Below are positions 9,806 through 23,438 of a stretch of DNA of 64,000 bases, one piece after another. The translations under genes and the position numbers were made by a program. Origin of the DNA: Corynebacterium sp. zg-331 (GTDB lineage Bacteria; Actinomycetota; Actinomycetes; Mycobacteriales; Mycobacteriaceae); the NCBI RefSeq assembly GCF_014267345.1, contig NZ_JACMYD010000004.1:124001-188000 (forward strand), in the 5' to 3' direction. How positions within the stretch are numbered: position 1 is the first letter of the stretch; each line of letters starts with the position of its first letter. The notes under the pieces were generated by a model. It saw only the letters and a list, made by a program, of their open reading frames with translations, made no database searches and was not told the DNA's origin.

Positions 9806-9999
9806 CCAGCCTCCGCCACGGCCGCGCGCACGGCGGCGTCGGTAGCCTCGTCCAGGGCGGCGTCGGTCTCCACCGACAGGGTTCCCCGGACAGCGCAGAC
9901 CTCGGTGACCTCCACGCCGGGCAGGGCGGAGACCTCCTCGCGCACGGCATTTTCGCAGTGGGAGCAGGTCATTCCGGTGACATCGTAGGTGGTGATCAT
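9775..9999 (-). CDS. copZ: Copper chaperone, heavy-metal-associated (HMA) domain
   Basis: A 74-residue single HMA domain starting MITTYDVTGMTCSHCENAV. The metal-binding motif GMTCSHC is intact (cysteines near residues 12 and 15), and the remainder matches the beta-alpha-beta-beta-alpha-beta fold. It would bind Cu(I) in the cytosol and hand it to an exporting P-type ATPase. No copA or csoR gene is adjacent, so this is a solitary copy. A CsoR-like palindrome lies directly upstream of its -10 element, which points to copper-induced expression. The 3' end overlaps the MetE-like gene. Confidence 0.92.
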   Translation of the reverse strand: MITTYDVTGMTCSHCENAVREEVSALPGVEVTEVCAVRGTLSVETDAALDEATDAAVRAAVAEAGYRASRSAAR

Positions 10000-10005
10000 G
10001 TCTCC

Positions 10006-10027
10006 ACTATATACCCACCGGGGGTAT
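10006..10027 (-). promoter_or_regulatory. copZ promoter with CsoR-like operator
   Basis: ATACCC-ACCGG-GGGTAT at 10011-10027 is a perfect 6-5-6 inverted repeat matching the known actinobacterial CsoR operator pattern (TACCC and GGGTA arms). It abuts TATAGT on the minus strand (10006-10011), a good -10 element located 6 nt before the copZ ATG. The placement fits repression that is released by Cu(I). Confidence 0.75.
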
Positions 10028-10086
10028 GTGGGGCATAGTGAAGCGGCGCGACGGAGAAAATCGCCGCGCCGCCGTTGCCCTGTGAC

Positions 10087-10473
10087 TTACTGGGCCACCA
10101 GCGGGGCGGCGAGCATGGAGATCTTCTCGTAACCGTTGAGCTTGAGCACCTTGATGATGCGATCGAGCGCGGCGGCATCGGCCTCGGGATCGAAGGCCTC
10201 GTCCTGCTGGATCGTGGCGGAGTGATCACCGGTGAAGGTGACGGTGACTAGCTTGTGGCCAGCGGCCTGCTCCTCCTGGAACACCGCGCGCTTGACGGCC
10301 AGTTGTCCGCCGTGGATGAAGGTCGGGCGAGCGTTGTCCTGGCTCGGGGCGGTCGCGGCGGCATCGGTGGAGGAGGAACCCGAGGCGATGTTCGGGATGT
10401 GATCGGCCGGGGCCAGGAAGGGATTGAGGGCAAGCAGGCCGGAGAGGGCGGAGGAAAGAAGCGTGCTGAGCAT
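10087..10473 (-). CDS. Small secreted protein, function unknown
   Basis: A 128-residue protein with a hydrophobic N-terminus (MLSTLLSSALSGLLALNPFLAP) that looks like a signal peptide or anchor without a strong basic region, then a low-complexity Ser/Ala/Thr linker and a compact C-terminal part. It has AAGGAG 8 nt before the ATG. I recognise no domain. The high GC3 of the frame and the good ribosome binding site support a real gene. It is transcribed away from the DEDD exonuclease gene end and is not obviously in an operon. Confidence 0.65.
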   Translation of the reverse strand: MLSTLLSSALSGLLALNPFLAPADHIPNIASGSSSTDAAATAPSQDNARPTFIHGGQLAVKRAVFQEEQAAGHKLVTVTFTGDHSATIQQDEAFDPEADAAALDRIIKVLKLNGYEKISMLAAPLVAQ

Positions 10474-10576
10474 AAGCGGGTCTCCTTGAACTAGATCGGT
10501 GGGCGGTTGGGTGCGGGATACGCGCCTCGCCCGGGAACAAAAATCAGGCTACGCCCCCGCGCGCTCGGGGCGGTTA

Positions 10577-13365
<2,789 letters not shown>

Positions 13366-13379
13366 TCCCCGCCGCCTCG

Positions 13380-14051
13380 CTAGCGCCGTCGGCCCAGGAT
13401 CGCCCCGCAGACCGTAGCGAGGTTGCCTAGGTGGGTGACCTCGCTGGCGAGGAAATCCGGTCCGCCGGCGCGTCCCACGATCACCACGAGGTCGGTGCCA
13501 GGCAGAGGCGCGGCGGCCAGGGCGGAGTCGAGCAGTGCCCAGGACTCCGGCACCCATTGCTCCGCCTCCGGGTTGAGGGTGCGCGCCGAGGTCACGGGGA
13601 TGGCCTCGGGATTGTTGCGATTGTCTTCCGGCGCGCCGGGGGAGGCGGCCACTCGGGTCACGGGGGTGGCGGTATCGAGCACGATGGCCCACGAGGAGGT
13701 CATGGATCGCGGCAGCACCCGCACGAGCTCCTCCATCGCCGGGGCCACGCTCGCGGCGTGGCGGGCGACGTCGGCCAGCATTTCGATTTGTCCGCGGCGG
13801 TCCACCCTGCCGGAGAAGGGGCGGATGGAATCCACCAGCACGCCTTCGACGGACTGCGCGGCGGAGATCAGGTTGTCGGCCAGGGTGCCGGTGGGCAGGC
13901 TGATGACGAGGTCGTCCATCACGGTGCCGTCGGGGAAGGACTCCACCACGTCCACGGATTGGATGTTGGCGTCGATCGCCCCGAAAGCCTGGGTGAGCAG
14001 GCTGAGGCTGCCCGGGGAATCCGGGAGGAGAACACGAATGAGGTAGGGCAC
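13380..14051 (-). CDS. ACT domain-containing protein
   Basis: A 223-residue protein. Residues 1-75 (MPYLIRVLLPDSPGSLSLLTQAFGAID...) form an ACT domain, a small-ligand sensor fold usually binding amino acids. The rest (80-220) is unassigned and includes a segment TDLVVIVGRAGGPDFLASE near the end. The GTG start has GGAAGG upstream. It lies convergent with ligA (14 bp apart) and divergent from gatC. Homologues occur at this position in corynebacteria; no enzymatic role is known to me. Confidence 0.8.
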   Translation of the reverse strand: MPYLIRVLLPDSPGSLSLLTQAFGAIDANIQSVDVVESFPDGTVMDDLVISLPTGTLADNLISAAQSVEGVLVDSIRPFSGRVDRRGQIEMLADVARHAASVAPAMEELVRVLPRSMTSSWAIVLDTATPVTRVAASPGAPEDNRNNPEAIPVTSARTLNPEAEQWVPESWALLDSALAAAPLPGTDLVVIVGRAGGPDFLASEVTHLGNLATVCGAILGRRR

Positions 14052-14224
14052 GGGGCTTCGCCTTCCGAGCGATCCGGTGGATGGGTACGCTCAACATGGT
14101 AGCGGGTGCAACGAGTGAGGGTAGCCTTTCATGGTCGCTCCGCGGCCCGGGGCCTCCTGCGCCGCGGGGTGCATTATCATGGGCGGGAGTCTGGAACGAA
14201 CGAGCCGAAGAAGGATTTGAGAGC

Positions 14225-14518
14225 GTGCCTAAGATTTCGCGCGACGAGGTGGCGCACCTCGCACAACTAGCCCGCCTTGCGCTCAGCGAGGAGGAATTGG
14301 CGCAATATGCCGAGCAGATCGACGGCATCATCGCCAACGTATCCGGTGTGCAGCGGGTCGCGGCGCAGGGCGTGGAGCCCATGAGCCACCCACATTCCAT
14401 CAGCACCACCATGCGCGCCGACGTTCAGGAGACCACGCTCACCGCCGAGCAGGCCCTGGATCAGGCGCCCGAGGTGGAGCAGCAGCGTTTCGTCGTACCG
14501 CAGATTCTGGGGGAGTAA
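14225..14518 (+). CDS. gatC: Asp-tRNA(Asn)/Glu-tRNA(Gln) amidotransferase subunit C
   Basis: A 97-residue GatC beginning PKISRDEVAHLAQLARLALSEEELA after a GTG start, with the conserved VEPMSHPH segment. It wraps around GatA and stabilises the GatA-GatB complex. gatA begins 3 nt downstream. A longer upstream frame in the same phase is not GatC-like, so GTG 14225 is preferred. Confidence 0.95.
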   Translation: MPKISRDEVAHLAQLARLALSEEELAQYAEQIDGIIANVSGVQRVAAQGVEPMSHPHSISTTMRADVQETTLTAEQALDQAPEVEQQRFVVPQILGE

Positions 14519-14521
14519 TCC

Positions 14522-16006
14522 ATGACCACCTACATCAAGCCCGAGGACGGCCTGACCTCGCTGAGCGCGGTCGAGCTGGCCGCTAAGATCCATTCCCGCG
14601 AGGTCAGCTCCCGCGAGGTCACTGAGGCACACCTGGATCGCATCGAGTCCACCGACGCCGCCCTGCACGCCTTCCTCCACGTGGGCGCGCAGGAGGCCCT
14701 GGAGGCCGCCGACGCCGTGGACGCGGCCCTGGACGCGGGCGAGGCCCCGGCCTCTCCGCTGGCGGGCGTGCCGCTGGCGCTGAAGGACATCTTTACCACC
14801 ACCGACGCCCCCACCACGGCGGCCTCGAGGATGCTGGAGGGCTACCGCGCTCCCTACGACGCTACAGTGACCCGCAAGATCCGCCAGGCCGGTATTCCCA
14901 TCCTGGGCAAGACCAACCTGGACGAGTTCGCCATGGGTTCTTCCACGGAGAACTCCGCCTTCGGCCCCACGCATAACCCCTACGACCTGGATCGCACCGC
15001 GGGTGGCTCCGGCGGCGGAACCTCGGCGGCCCTGGCCGCGGGCCAGGCCCCCCTGGGCATCGGCACGGATACCGGCGGCTCGATTCGCCAGCCCGCGGCG
15101 CTGACGAACACCGTGGGGGTCAAGCCCACCTACGGCACCGTCTCGCGCTACGGCCTCATCGCGTGCGCCTCCTCCCTGGACCAGGGTGGTCCCTGCGCGC
15201 GCACCGTGCTCGATACCGCTCTGCTGCACGAGGTCATCGCCGGGCACGATCGCTTCGACGCCACCTCCGTGGACAGGCCGGTGGCCCCCGTGGTGGAGGC
15301 CGCGCGCCGGGGCGCCTCCGGAGACCTCAAGGGGGTCACGGTGGGCGTGATCAAGCAGTTCGACCGCGAGGGTTGGCAGCCCGGCGTCATGGAGAACTAC
15401 CACGCGGCCCTGCGCCAGCTGGAATCCCAGGGCGCGGAGCTGGTGGAGGTGGACTGCCCGCACTTCGACGACGCCCTCAACGCCTACTACCTCATCCTGC
15501 CCTGCGAGGTGTCCTCGAACCTGGCTCGCTTCGACGGTATGCGCTACGGCAAGCGGGTGGGCGACGACGGCACCCGCTCGGCCAACGATGTGATGGCGCT
15601 GACCCGAGCCGAGGGCTTTGGTCCGGAGGTCAAGCGCCGCATCATCCTGGGTACCTACGCCTTGTCCGTGGGCTACTACGACGCCTATTACCTCCAGGCG
15701 CAGCGCGTGCGCACCCTGATCGCCCAGGACTTCGCCCGGGCCTACGAGCAGGTGGATATCCTGGCTTCCCCGACCACCCCCACCACGGCGTTCAGGCTGG
15801 GGGAGAAGGCTGCCGACCCGCTGGCGATGTACAACTTCGATCTGTGCACCCTGCCGCTGAACCTCGCCGGATTGTGCGGCATGTCGGTGCCCTCCGGATT
15901 TGCTCAGGATACTAACCTTCCGGTGGGCCTGCAGCTGATGGCCCCGGCGTTTGCCGATGACCGCCTCTACCGGGTGGGGGCGGCTTTCGAGACCGGGCGG
16001 GCCTAG
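14522..16006 (+). CDS. gatA: Asp-tRNA(Asn)/Glu-tRNA(Gln) amidotransferase subunit A (amidase)
   Basis: A 494-residue amidase-signature enzyme that releases ammonia from glutamine for the transamidation of misacylated tRNA. The Ser-cisSer-Lys triad is visible: K88 in PLALKDIF, S163 in [10 protein letters not shown] and S187 in [10 protein letters not shown]. It forms an operon with gatC; gatB is separated from it by 2.5 kb carrying pfkA and a transporter, as in other corynebacteria. Its last 4 bp overlap the convergent membrane protein gene. Confidence 0.97.
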   Translation: MTTYIKPEDGLTSLSAVELAAKIHSREVSSREVTEAHLDRIESTDAALHAFLHVGAQEALEAADAVDAALDAGEAPASPLAGVPLALKDIFTTTDAPTTAASRMLEGYRAPYDATVTRKIRQAGIPILGKTNLDEFAMGSSTENSAFGPTHNPYDLDRTAGGSGGGTSAALAAGQAPLGIGTDTGGSIRQPAALTNTVGVKPTYGTVSRYGLIACASSLDQGGPCARTVLDTALLHEVIAGHDRFDATSVDRPVAPVVEAARRGASGDLKGVTVGVIKQFDREGWQPGVMENYHAALRQLESQGAELVEVDCPHFDDALNAYYLILPCEVSSNLARFDGMRYGKRVGDDGTRSANDVMALTRAEGFGPEVKRRIILGTYALSVGYYDAYYLQAQRVRTLIAQDFARAYEQVDILASPTTPTTAFRLGEKAADPLAMYNFDLCTLPLNLAGLCGMSVPSGFAQDTNLPVGLQLMAPAFADDRLYRVGAAFETGRA

Positions 16007-16326
16007 CGGGCGTCGGAAAGCAGGTGTGCGGCACCCGAGGCCGCGGCGGTGACGGCGAGCACCGCCGGCCAGGGGCCGATCTTCTTTGCCAGCGGATGGC
16101 TGGCGCCAAAGGCGCCGACGTAGGTGGCGGCCAGCGCGGCGGTGGTGGCGGGGTTCGTCTTGGCCCACCAGCTGCGGCTGGCCCACACGCCGGCGGCGGC
16201 GAGCAGCGCGCCACCCAGGGGGCGGATTCCGGTTTCACGGGCGGCAAGCCAGCCGCCGATGAGGCCGGTGGCGGTCACCGCGGCGGTATTGACCTCGCGG
16301 GGGTTCTTTATCTCGATCATTCCCAT
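16003..16326 (-). CDS. Small hydrophobic membrane protein, function unknown
   Basis: A 107-residue protein with about three predicted transmembrane stretches (residues 15-50, 60-75 and 82-102) rich in Ala and Gly. No known domain is recognised. ATCCTA on the plus strand (16335-16340; TAGGAT on its own strand) lies 8 nt before ATG 16326, which suggests a leaderless message. It is divergent from pfkA and convergent with gatA. Confidence 0.65.
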   Translation of the reverse strand: MGMIEIKNPREVNTAAVTATGLIGGWLAARETGIRPLGGALLAAAGVWASRSWWAKTNPATTAALAATYVGAFGASHPLAKKIGPWPAVLAVTAAASGAAHLLSDAR

Positions 16327-16370
16327 GCTCGCTCATCCTAGCGCGGTTCGAGGCCGCGTCGGCGTGCTAC

Positions 16371-16376
16371 TAGAAT
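16371..16376 (+). promoter_or_regulatory. pfkA -10 element (leaderless promoter)
   Basis: TAGAAT lies 7 nt before the pfkA ATG at 16384, and a weak TTCGAG -35 candidate sits 18 bp further upstream at 16347-16352. No ribosome binding site is present, so transcription probably begins at or next to the A of the start codon. Confidence 0.55.
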
Positions 16377-16383
16377 GGTCTGC

Positions 16384-17415
16384 ATGCGTATTGCGACCCT
16401 TACCTCCGGCGGTGACTGTCCCGGCCTCAACGCGGTGATCCGTGGCATCGTGCGCACGGCCAGCTCCGAGTTCGGATCGACGGTTGTTGGTTACGAGGAC
16501 GGCTGGGTGGGCCTGATGGAGGATCGCCGGGTGCAGCTCTACGATGACGAGCGCATCGATAAGATCCTGCTTCGCGGCGGTACCATCCTGGGCACCGGCC
16601 GTCTTCACCCGGATAAGTTCAAGGAGGGGCTGGATCGGATCAAGGCCAATCTTGCCGATGCCGGGGTGGATGCGCTCATTCCCATCGGCGGCGAGGGAAC
16701 GCTCAAGGGCGCTAAGTGGCTCTCGGAGAACGGCATTCCGGTCGTCGGCGTGCCCAAGACGATCGACAACGATGTCAATGGCACCGACTATACCTTTGGC
16801 TTCGACACGGCGGTCTCCGTGGCCACCGATGCCATCGATCGCCTCCACACCACCGCGGAGTCCCACAATCGCGTGATGATCGTGGAGGTGATGGGCCGCC
16901 ACGTGGGCTGGATCGCCCTGCACGCGGGCATGGCCGGTGGCGCGCACTATACGGTCATTCCCGAGGTGCCCTTCGACATCGCGGACATGTGCAAGGCGAT
17001 GGAGCGCCGCTTCCAGATGGGGGAGAAGTACGGGATCATCGTGGTGGCCGAGGGGGCTCTGCCGGCCGAGGGCACGATGGAGCTGCGCGAGGGCGAGGTG
17101 GATCAGTTCGGCCACAAGACCTTCACCGGGATCGGCCAGCAGATCGCGGACGAGGTGCACGCCCGCCTGGGCCACGACGTGCGTACCACGGTGCTCGGCC
17201 ATATTCAGCGCGGCGGCACGCCCACCTCCTTCGACCGGGTGCTGGCCACCCGCTATGGCGTGCGGGCGGCCCGCGCCTGTCATGAGGGGCACTTCGGCAA
17301 GACGGTGGCCCTGCACGGCGAGAACATCGCCATGATCCCCCTGGCCGAGGCCGTGGGCACGCTCAAGGAGGTTCCCCTGCGCCGCTACGAGACCGCCCAG
17401 GCGATGTTTGGCTAA
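16384..17415 (+). CDS. pfkA: 6-phosphofructokinase
   Basis: A 343-residue enzyme phosphorylating fructose 6-phosphate in glycolysis. It begins [21 protein letters not shown]. The [11 protein letters not shown] motif keeps glycine at the position that is Asp in PPi-dependent enzymes, while [13 protein letters not shown] has lysine where E. coli PfkA has glycine. This Gly/Lys combination is known in ATP-dependent actinobacterial PFKs, so ATP is the likely donor. The catalytic TIDND aspartates are intact. An in-frame ATG at 16375 falls within the -10 element and is rejected. Confidence 0.95.
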   Translation: MRIATLTSGGDCPGLNAVIRGIVRTASSEFGSTVVGYEDGWVGLMEDRRVQLYDDERIDKILLRGGTILGTGRLHPDKFKEGLDRIKANLADAGVDALIPIGGEGTLKGAKWLSENGIPVVGVPKTIDNDVNGTDYTFGFDTAVSVATDAIDRLHTTAESHNRVMIVEVMGRHVGWIALHAGMAGGAHYTVIPEVPFDIADMCKAMERRFQMGEKYGIIVVAEGALPAEGTMELREGEVDQFGHKTFTGIGQQIADEVHARLGHDVRTTVLGHIQRGGTPTSFDRVLATRYGVRAARACHEGHFGKTVALHGENIAMIPLAEAVGTLKEVPLRRYETAQAMFG

Positions 17416-17489
17416 TCATCGTAGCCGGATGAAGTGTCCCCCGTCGCTCCTGCGGCGGGGATGTGCACCATCAGTATAAGGAGGGCGCC

Positions 17490-18503
17490 ATGCCGCATGT
17501 TCCAGCCGTTTCTTCCCCGGGGCAGGCCCGTCAGCCTCGCGCCTATTTTCTCGCCGCGGTGGGCTTTCCCCTGTTGGTGTTTTGTGGTGGGGCGTGTGGT
17601 TTCGCCGCCCCCGGCGCCGTGTCCGCCCTTTCCGGGGCCACCACCTGGCTGCTGGGCCTGGTGATGTTCGCGATGGGCCTGAGCCTGCGACCGACGGACT
17701 TCCTTCTGGTGGCGGCGCGCCCCTGGCCGGTGCTGCTGGGGGTGGCGGCACAGTACGTCATCATGCCCTTGGCGGCCGTGGCGGTGGTCTGGGTTTTGCA
17801 CCTTCCCGCGGGGATCGCGGCGGGGGTGATCCTGGTGGGCTGCGCGCCCGGAGGAACCAGTTCGAACGTGGTGTGCCTGCTCGCCCGCGGAGATGTGGCG
17901 CTGTCGGTGGCCATGACCTCGGTGTCCACGCTGCTTGCCCCGGTGTTCACCCCGCTGCTGACGCTCTGGTTGGCCGGGGCATACATGCCGCTTTCGGCTT
18001 CTGCCATGGCGCTGTCCATCGTGCAGATGGTGCTCATCCCCGTGATTGGCGGCCTGACGTTGCGCGCGCTGTGCGCGTCGGCGGTGGAGCGGGTACTGCC
18101 CGCGCTGCCGTGGGTCTCGGCGGGGGTGATCGCGCTGATCGTGGCGATCGTGGTGGCCGGTTCGCGCGATAAGATCCTCGACGCCGGCCTGATGGTATTG
18201 GTAGCGGTGATATTCCACAACGCCCTGGGCTACCTGCTGGGGTACGCGGCGGCCAGGATCACCGCTCAGCCGATCCCGGTGCGTCGCACCATGAGCATTG
18301 AGGTAGGGATGCAAAATTCCGGCCTGGCCGCCAGCCTGGCCGCTCAGTACATGAATCCGCTATCCGCTCTACCGGGCGCCGTCTTTTCTGTGTGGCACAA
18401 CGTCTCCGGTGCCCTGCTCGCGGCCGCGTGCGGAGTGAGAGACAAGAGAGCCGGATGGCAGGGGGCACCTGGCCACGTGAGGAAAGTCCCGCCCGCGGTG
18501 TGA
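17490..18503 (+). CDS. Bile acid:sodium symporter (BASS) family transporter
   Basis: A 337-residue membrane protein with about nine to ten hydrophobic helices. The segments [17 protein letters not shown] and [23 protein letters not shown] are typical of the family, the latter being part of the crossover region, and the motif [19 protein letters not shown] is well conserved. Such proteins import organic anions with sodium; the physiological substrate in corynebacteria is not established. ATG 17490 follows AAGGAGG by 5 nt and is preferred to ATG 17463. The C-terminal 40 residues are basic and poorly conserved in character. Confidence 0.87.
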   Translation: MPHVPAVSSPGQARQPRAYFLAAVGFPLLVFCGGACGFAAPGAVSALSGATTWLLGLVMFAMGLSLRPTDFLLVAARPWPVLLGVAAQYVIMPLAAVAVVWVLHLPAGIAAGVILVGCAPGGTSSNVVCLLARGDVALSVAMTSVSTLLAPVFTPLLTLWLAGAYMPLSASAMALSIVQMVLIPVIGGLTLRALCASAVERVLPALPWVSAGVIALIVAIVVAGSRDKILDAGLMVLVAVIFHNALGYLLGYAAARITAQPIPVRRTMSIEVGMQNSGLAASLAAQYMNPLSALPGAVFSVWHNVSGALLAAACGVRDKRAGWQGAPGHVRKVPPAV

Positions 18504-18535
18504 CGGAAGGCGGGGGAGCATTAGACTGTGGGGCT

Positions 18536-20044
18536 ATGACTGCCGCGAGCTATGACCTGATGGATTACGACGAGGTTCTGGAGAAGTTTGACCCGGTAAT
18601 GGGCCTTGAGGTGCACGTGGAATTGGCCACGGAAACCAAGATGTTTTCCTCCTCCTCCGCGCACTTTGGGGCGGCGCCCAACACCAACGTCGATCCGGTC
18701 TCCCTCGGCCTACCGGGGGCGCTGCCGGTGGTCAATGCCAAGGGGGTGGAGTGGGCCATCAAGATCGGTTTGGCGCTGAACTGCTCGATCGCGGAGTCCT
18801 CGCGTTTTGCGCGCAAGAACTATTTTTATCCCGATCAGCCCAAGAACTATCAGATCTCCCAGTATGACGAGCCGATCGCCTACGACGGCTACTTGGACGT
18901 GGTACTCGACGATGGCACCGAGTGGCGCGTCGAGATCGAGCGTGCACACATGGAGGAGGACACCGGCAAGCTCACCCACCTGGGTGGGGCCGACGGCCGC
19001 ATTCACGGCGCCACCGCCTCCCTGGTGGACTGCAATCGGGCGGGAATTCCCCTCATCGAGATCGTCACCAAGCCTATCGAGGGGGCCGGATCGCGTGCCC
19101 CGGAGGTGGCCCGGGCCTACGTGTCCGCGTTGCGCGATCTGGTCAAGGCGCTGGGAGTTTCTGATGCGCGCATGGATCAGGGTTCTATGCGCGTGGACTC
19201 CAACCTTTCCCTGCGTCCCGTGGGTACCACGGAGTTCGGCACCCGTACGGAGACCAAGAACATTAACTCGTTGAAGTCCGTGGAGCAGGCCGTGCGCTTC
19301 GAGATGCAGCGCCAGGCAGCCGCCATCGAGGCGGGCGAGGAGATCGTGCAGGAGACCCGCCACTACCAGGAGTCCGACGGCACCACCTCCAAGGGGCGCC
19401 CCAAGGAGACGGCCGAGGACTACCGCTACTTCAACGATCCCGACCTGCCCCCGGTGCTCGCCCCGCGCGCGTGGGTGGAGGACATCCGCGCCACCCTGCC
19501 GGAGCTGCCCTGGGTGCGCCGCGCCCGGATCCAGCGGGAATGGGGGCTTTCCGACGCCGAGATGCGCGACCTCGTCAATGCTGGTGCCCTGGATCGGATC
19601 GTGGAGACCACCGAGGTGGGCGCCAGTGCCGAAGAGGCTCGCGCCTGGTGGGTCTCCTACCTCTCCCAGAAGGCCAACGAGGCCGGGGTGGAGCTGGAAT
19701 CTCTGCCCGTGACCCCGCGTCAGGTGGCGCGCGTGGCCGAGCTGGTGCGCGAGGGCAAGCTCACCAATAAGCTGGCCCGACAGGCGATCGACGGGGTGCT
19801 GGCCGGCGAGGGCGACGTGGATGCCGTGGTGGCCGCCCGCAGCCTGGAAGTGGTGCGCGATGACGGCGCCATCGAAGCGGCGGTGGAGGAGGCCCTGGCG
19901 GCCAACCCGGACATCGTGGAGAAGTACAGGGCGGGCAATATGAAGGTCACCGGGGCCATCGTCGGAGCGGTGATGAAGGCCACCCGCGGCAAGGCCGACC
20001 CCCAGCAGGTCAATGAACTCATAGCGCGGAAACTTCAGGCATAA
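18536..20044 (+). CDS. gatB: Asp-tRNA(Asn)/Glu-tRNA(Gln) amidotransferase subunit B
   Basis: A 502-residue GatB, the kinase/transamidase subunit that activates the misacylated tRNA carboxylate with ATP and accepts ammonia from GatA. The signature [10 protein letters not shown], the [20 protein letters not shown] block and the C-terminal YqeY-like tRNA-binding tail ([34 protein letters not shown] in pieces) are all present. TAGACT at 18522-18527 lies 8 nt before ATG 18536, so it is likely leaderless. It completes the GatCAB complex with gatC and gatA upstream. Confidence 0.96.
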   Translation: MTAASYDLMDYDEVLEKFDPVMGLEVHVELATETKMFSSSSAHFGAAPNTNVDPVSLGLPGALPVVNAKGVEWAIKIGLALNCSIAESSRFARKNYFYPDQPKNYQISQYDEPIAYDGYLDVVLDDGTEWRVEIERAHMEEDTGKLTHLGGADGRIHGATASLVDCNRAGIPLIEIVTKPIEGAGSRAPEVARAYVSALRDLVKALGVSDARMDQGSMRVDSNLSLRPVGTTEFGTRTETKNINSLKSVEQAVRFEMQRQAAAIEAGEEIVQETRHYQESDGTTSKGRPKETAEDYRYFNDPDLPPVLAPRAWVEDIRATLPELPWVRRARIQREWGLSDAEMRDLVNAGALDRIVETTEVGASAEEARAWWVSYLSQKANEAGVELESLPVTPRQVARVAELVREGKLTNKLARQAIDGVLAGEGDVDAVVAARSLEVVRDDGAIEAAVEEALAANPDIVEKYRAGNMKVTGAIVGAVMKATRGKADPQQVNELIARKLQA

Positions 20045-20192
20045 CTGTCGCTTTCGTCTGGAAACAGCTACCCTGGTACCTCGTTCATACCCCGGCGCGT
20101 GGCGGCGGGTGCGTCGCGGGGGAGGCGCGCCGGCCCCGGCTGGGCCCGGTGGCGCGGGGACGTCGATAAGCTTTAAGGAGCTGTTTCTTGCT

Positions 20193-21488
20193 GTGAGGAA
20201 GTCAATATCGATCGCTTTGTCCTTCGTGGGACTGCTGGTGGGAGCCGGCTTTGCCTCGGGGGCGGAGGTCATTCAGTACTTCATTTCTTTCGGAAGCATC
20301 GGTATCGTCGGCGCGGTGATGTCCGGCATCATCATGACGATCGCCGGCGCGGTGATCCTGGGCCTGGGCAGTTATTTCATGGCCGACGAGCACAACATGG
20401 TGTTTCGCAACGTTGCCCACCCGGTGATGTCGAAGATCCTGGACTTTGGCGTCACGGTCACCTTGTTCGCCATCGGTTTCGTCATGCTGGCCGGTGCGGG
20501 AGCCAACCTGGAGCAGCAGTTTGGTATTCCCTCGTGGATCGGCTCCGGCATCATGACGCTCATCGTCATGGGCGTGGGCCTGCTCGACGTGGACAAGGTG
20601 TCCAGCATCATCGGCGGCATCACCCCGCTCATCATCGTTGCCGTCATCGGGGTGTTTATCTACACGATGGCGAACCTGCCGGGAAGTACCGAGGGGCTCA
20701 GCGAGCTGGCGCAGCAGGTGGATTCCCCGGTGAGCCCGTGGTGGCTGTCCGCCCTGAATTACAACGGCCTGGCGCTCCTGCTGGGCGTGTCTATGTGCCT
20801 GGTCATCGGCGGTAACCACTCCGATCCTCGCGCCGTGGTGCGCGGCGGCGTGATGGGCGGGGTGACCTACATGGTGCTGCTGGTGGTGGCGGCCGTGGTG
20901 CTCTTCTTGAACTTTCGGGAGGTCGGTACCGCGAGCGTGCCAATGCTCTCGCTCTATGAGAGCATCTCCTCGGTGCTGGCCTTCATCATGGCGCTGATCA
21001 TTTTCGCCATGATCTTTAATACCGCCATCGGCATGTTCTATGCCCTGGGTCGGCGTATGACGGCCAGCAATCCCGCCCGCTACAAGCCGGTGTACCTGGT
21101 GCTGTGCCTGATCGGGTACGCCATCAGCTTCTTCGGTTTCGAGGCGCTGATGAACTACGTGTACCCGGCCATCGGCTATACCGGCATCGTGATGGTGGGC
21201 ATGCTGGTGTACTGGTGGGTGAAGAACCGCTCCACGATTAAGGAAGAGGTCGCTCGCCGCGACCGCATTCGCGAGCTGACCTATAACCGTGAGCATCCGG
21301 ACGAGGACTTCTCCCGGGCCGACGCCCGCGAGCTTGAGCGCCACGCGCAGGATTCCAACGTCACCGACGAGGTGCTGACCACCTCGATCGAGGAGGAGGT
21401 GACCACGGAACTCATCGAGGACGATTCCGTGGATTACGAGGGGCCGGAGCAATCCGGACAGGATCACGGCGCCGAGGCCGCTCGGTAG
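20193..21488 (+). CDS. YkvI-like membrane protein (LeuT-fold permease-like)
   Basis: A 431-residue polytopic protein with about ten helices in residues 5-350, beginning RKSISIALSFVGLLVGAGFASGAEVIQYF, the usual start of the YkvI family. The first helix carries the broken-helix GAGFASG motif of APC/LeuT-fold transporters. A charged, acidic cytoplasmic tail of about 80 residues follows (363-431), rich in Glu and Asp. The GTG start has AAGGAG 12 nt upstream, somewhat far. The substrate is unknown, and no partner genes are nearby. Confidence 0.82.
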   Translation: MRKSISIALSFVGLLVGAGFASGAEVIQYFISFGSIGIVGAVMSGIIMTIAGAVILGLGSYFMADEHNMVFRNVAHPVMSKILDFGVTVTLFAIGFVMLAGAGANLEQQFGIPSWIGSGIMTLIVMGVGLLDVDKVSSIIGGITPLIIVAVIGVFIYTMANLPGSTEGLSELAQQVDSPVSPWWLSALNYNGLALLLGVSMCLVIGGNHSDPRAVVRGGVMGGVTYMVLLVVAAVVLFLNFREVGTASVPMLSLYESISSVLAFIMALIIFAMIFNTAIGMFYALGRRMTASNPARYKPVYLVLCLIGYAISFFGFEALMNYVYPAIGYTGIVMVGMLVYWWVKNRSTIKEEVARRDRIRELTYNREHPDEDFSRADARELERHAQDSNVTDEVLTTSIEEEVTTELIEDDSVDYEGPEQSGQDHGAEAAR

Positions 21489-21516
21489 TCGGCTTTCACC
21501 GCGTAGGGTGGTGGGT

Positions 21517-22575
<1,059 letters not shown>

Positions 22576-22703
22576 GCGAACGGCGGTGCAGTTCTTAGCG
22601 CGATGGCGCGGACAAGGAGGAGGGACACCTTTGACGGTCGTGTGGGGGCACCGGTACTAGCGTTCGATACGGGTTGTCCCGAGCGCTTGTTAGCGTGAAT
22701 GGC

Positions 22704-23387
22704 ATGATGAAGAAACTGCGCACCGCCGTCGTGGTGTGCCTCCTGTGCTTCGCCGGTGTGACCTATTACGGCCCCGGCGAGCAACCCCGGGATCCTGCGC
22801 CCCCCGCACCGGAATACGTCGATGATGTCCAGCTTGAATCCTTGACTGTGAAGGGGCGCGCGCCCATGACCGGGTATTCTCGCGAGACCTTTGGTCAAGC
22901 CTGGTCCGATGACGTGGAGGTTGAGGGCGGTCATAACGGTTGCGATACCCGCAATGACATTCTGCGCCGGGACCTCACCGATGTGGTGTTCAAGCCGGGG
23001 ACTCGCGATTGCGTGGTAGCTTCGGGGGTTCTCCACGACCCGTATTCGGGGCACACGATCGACTTCCTGCGTGGGGCTACCACCTCGCGGGCCGTACAGA
23101 TAGATCACGTGGTGGCCCTTGGGGACGCCTGGGCCAAGGGAGCTCAACAACTCGATGAGGACACCCGGCGCAATCTGGCCAACGATCCCTTGAACCTCCT
23201 GGCGGTGGACGGGGGGCTTAATGGGCAGAAGAAGGCGGGGGATGCCGCGACATGGTTGCCGCCGAATAAGGCTTTTCGGTGCGAGTACGCACGCCGTCAA
23301 GTGGCGGTCAAGCAGCGCTACGGGTTGTGGGTAACCCAGGCGGAAAAAGACGTGCTGCGCGATCTGCTTTCTCGATGCCCGGCCTAG
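22704..23387 (+). CDS. Secreted HNH nuclease (DUF1524/GmrSD C-terminal-like domain)
   Basis: A 227-residue protein with an N-terminal hydrophobic segment after MMKKLR (signal peptide or anchor) and a proline-rich linker. Residues 65-225 form a DUF1524-type HNH domain with QIDHVVALGDAW (catalytic His) and LANDPLNLLAVDGGLNGQK. Four cysteines, in GCDTRND, TRDCVV, FRCEYA and SRCPA, could form two disulfides, which fits an extracellular location. Actinobacteria often encode such secreted nucleases; nutrient nucleic acid or competition roles are only inferred. TAGCGT at 22691-22696 lies 7 nt before the chosen ATG; ATG 22707 is an alternative. Confidence 0.85.
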   Translation: MMKKLRTAVVVCLLCFAGVTYYGPGEQPRDPAPPAPEYVDDVQLESLTVKGRAPMTGYSRETFGQAWSDDVEVEGGHNGCDTRNDILRRDLTDVVFKPGTRDCVVASGVLHDPYSGHTIDFLRGATTSRAVQIDHVVALGDAWAKGAQQLDEDTRRNLANDPLNLLAVDGGLNGQKKAGDAATWLPPNKAFRCEYARRQVAVKQRYGLWVTQAEKDVLRDLLSRCPA

Positions 23388-23438
23388 ATCGGCGCGCCAG
23401 GGTGGGCGGGGTCCCAGGGTCTGGCTATCCTGGCAAAC

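Noticed and set aside
14267..16186. A 639-codon minus-strand frame opposite gatA
   Set aside because: It is the antisense shadow of a GC-rich gene; the plus strand encodes an intact GatA with its triad.
17437..17463. Hairpin CCCGTCGC/GCGGCGGG after pfkA as a terminator
   Set aside because: The stem is short with a wobble pair and no T-run follows.
18479..18535. GAGGAAAGTCC-like sequence, the signature of RNase P RNA
   Set aside because: gatB begins 57 bp later and the BASS gene frame covers it, leaving no room for a 350-400 nt RNA; the rest of the conserved core is absent.
22621..22660. Purine-rich AAGGAGGAGG followed by a TTG and a nine-codon frame, before the HNH gene
   Set aside because: The peptide has no regulatory codon pattern, no hairpin follows, and the HNH gene has its own -10 element further down.
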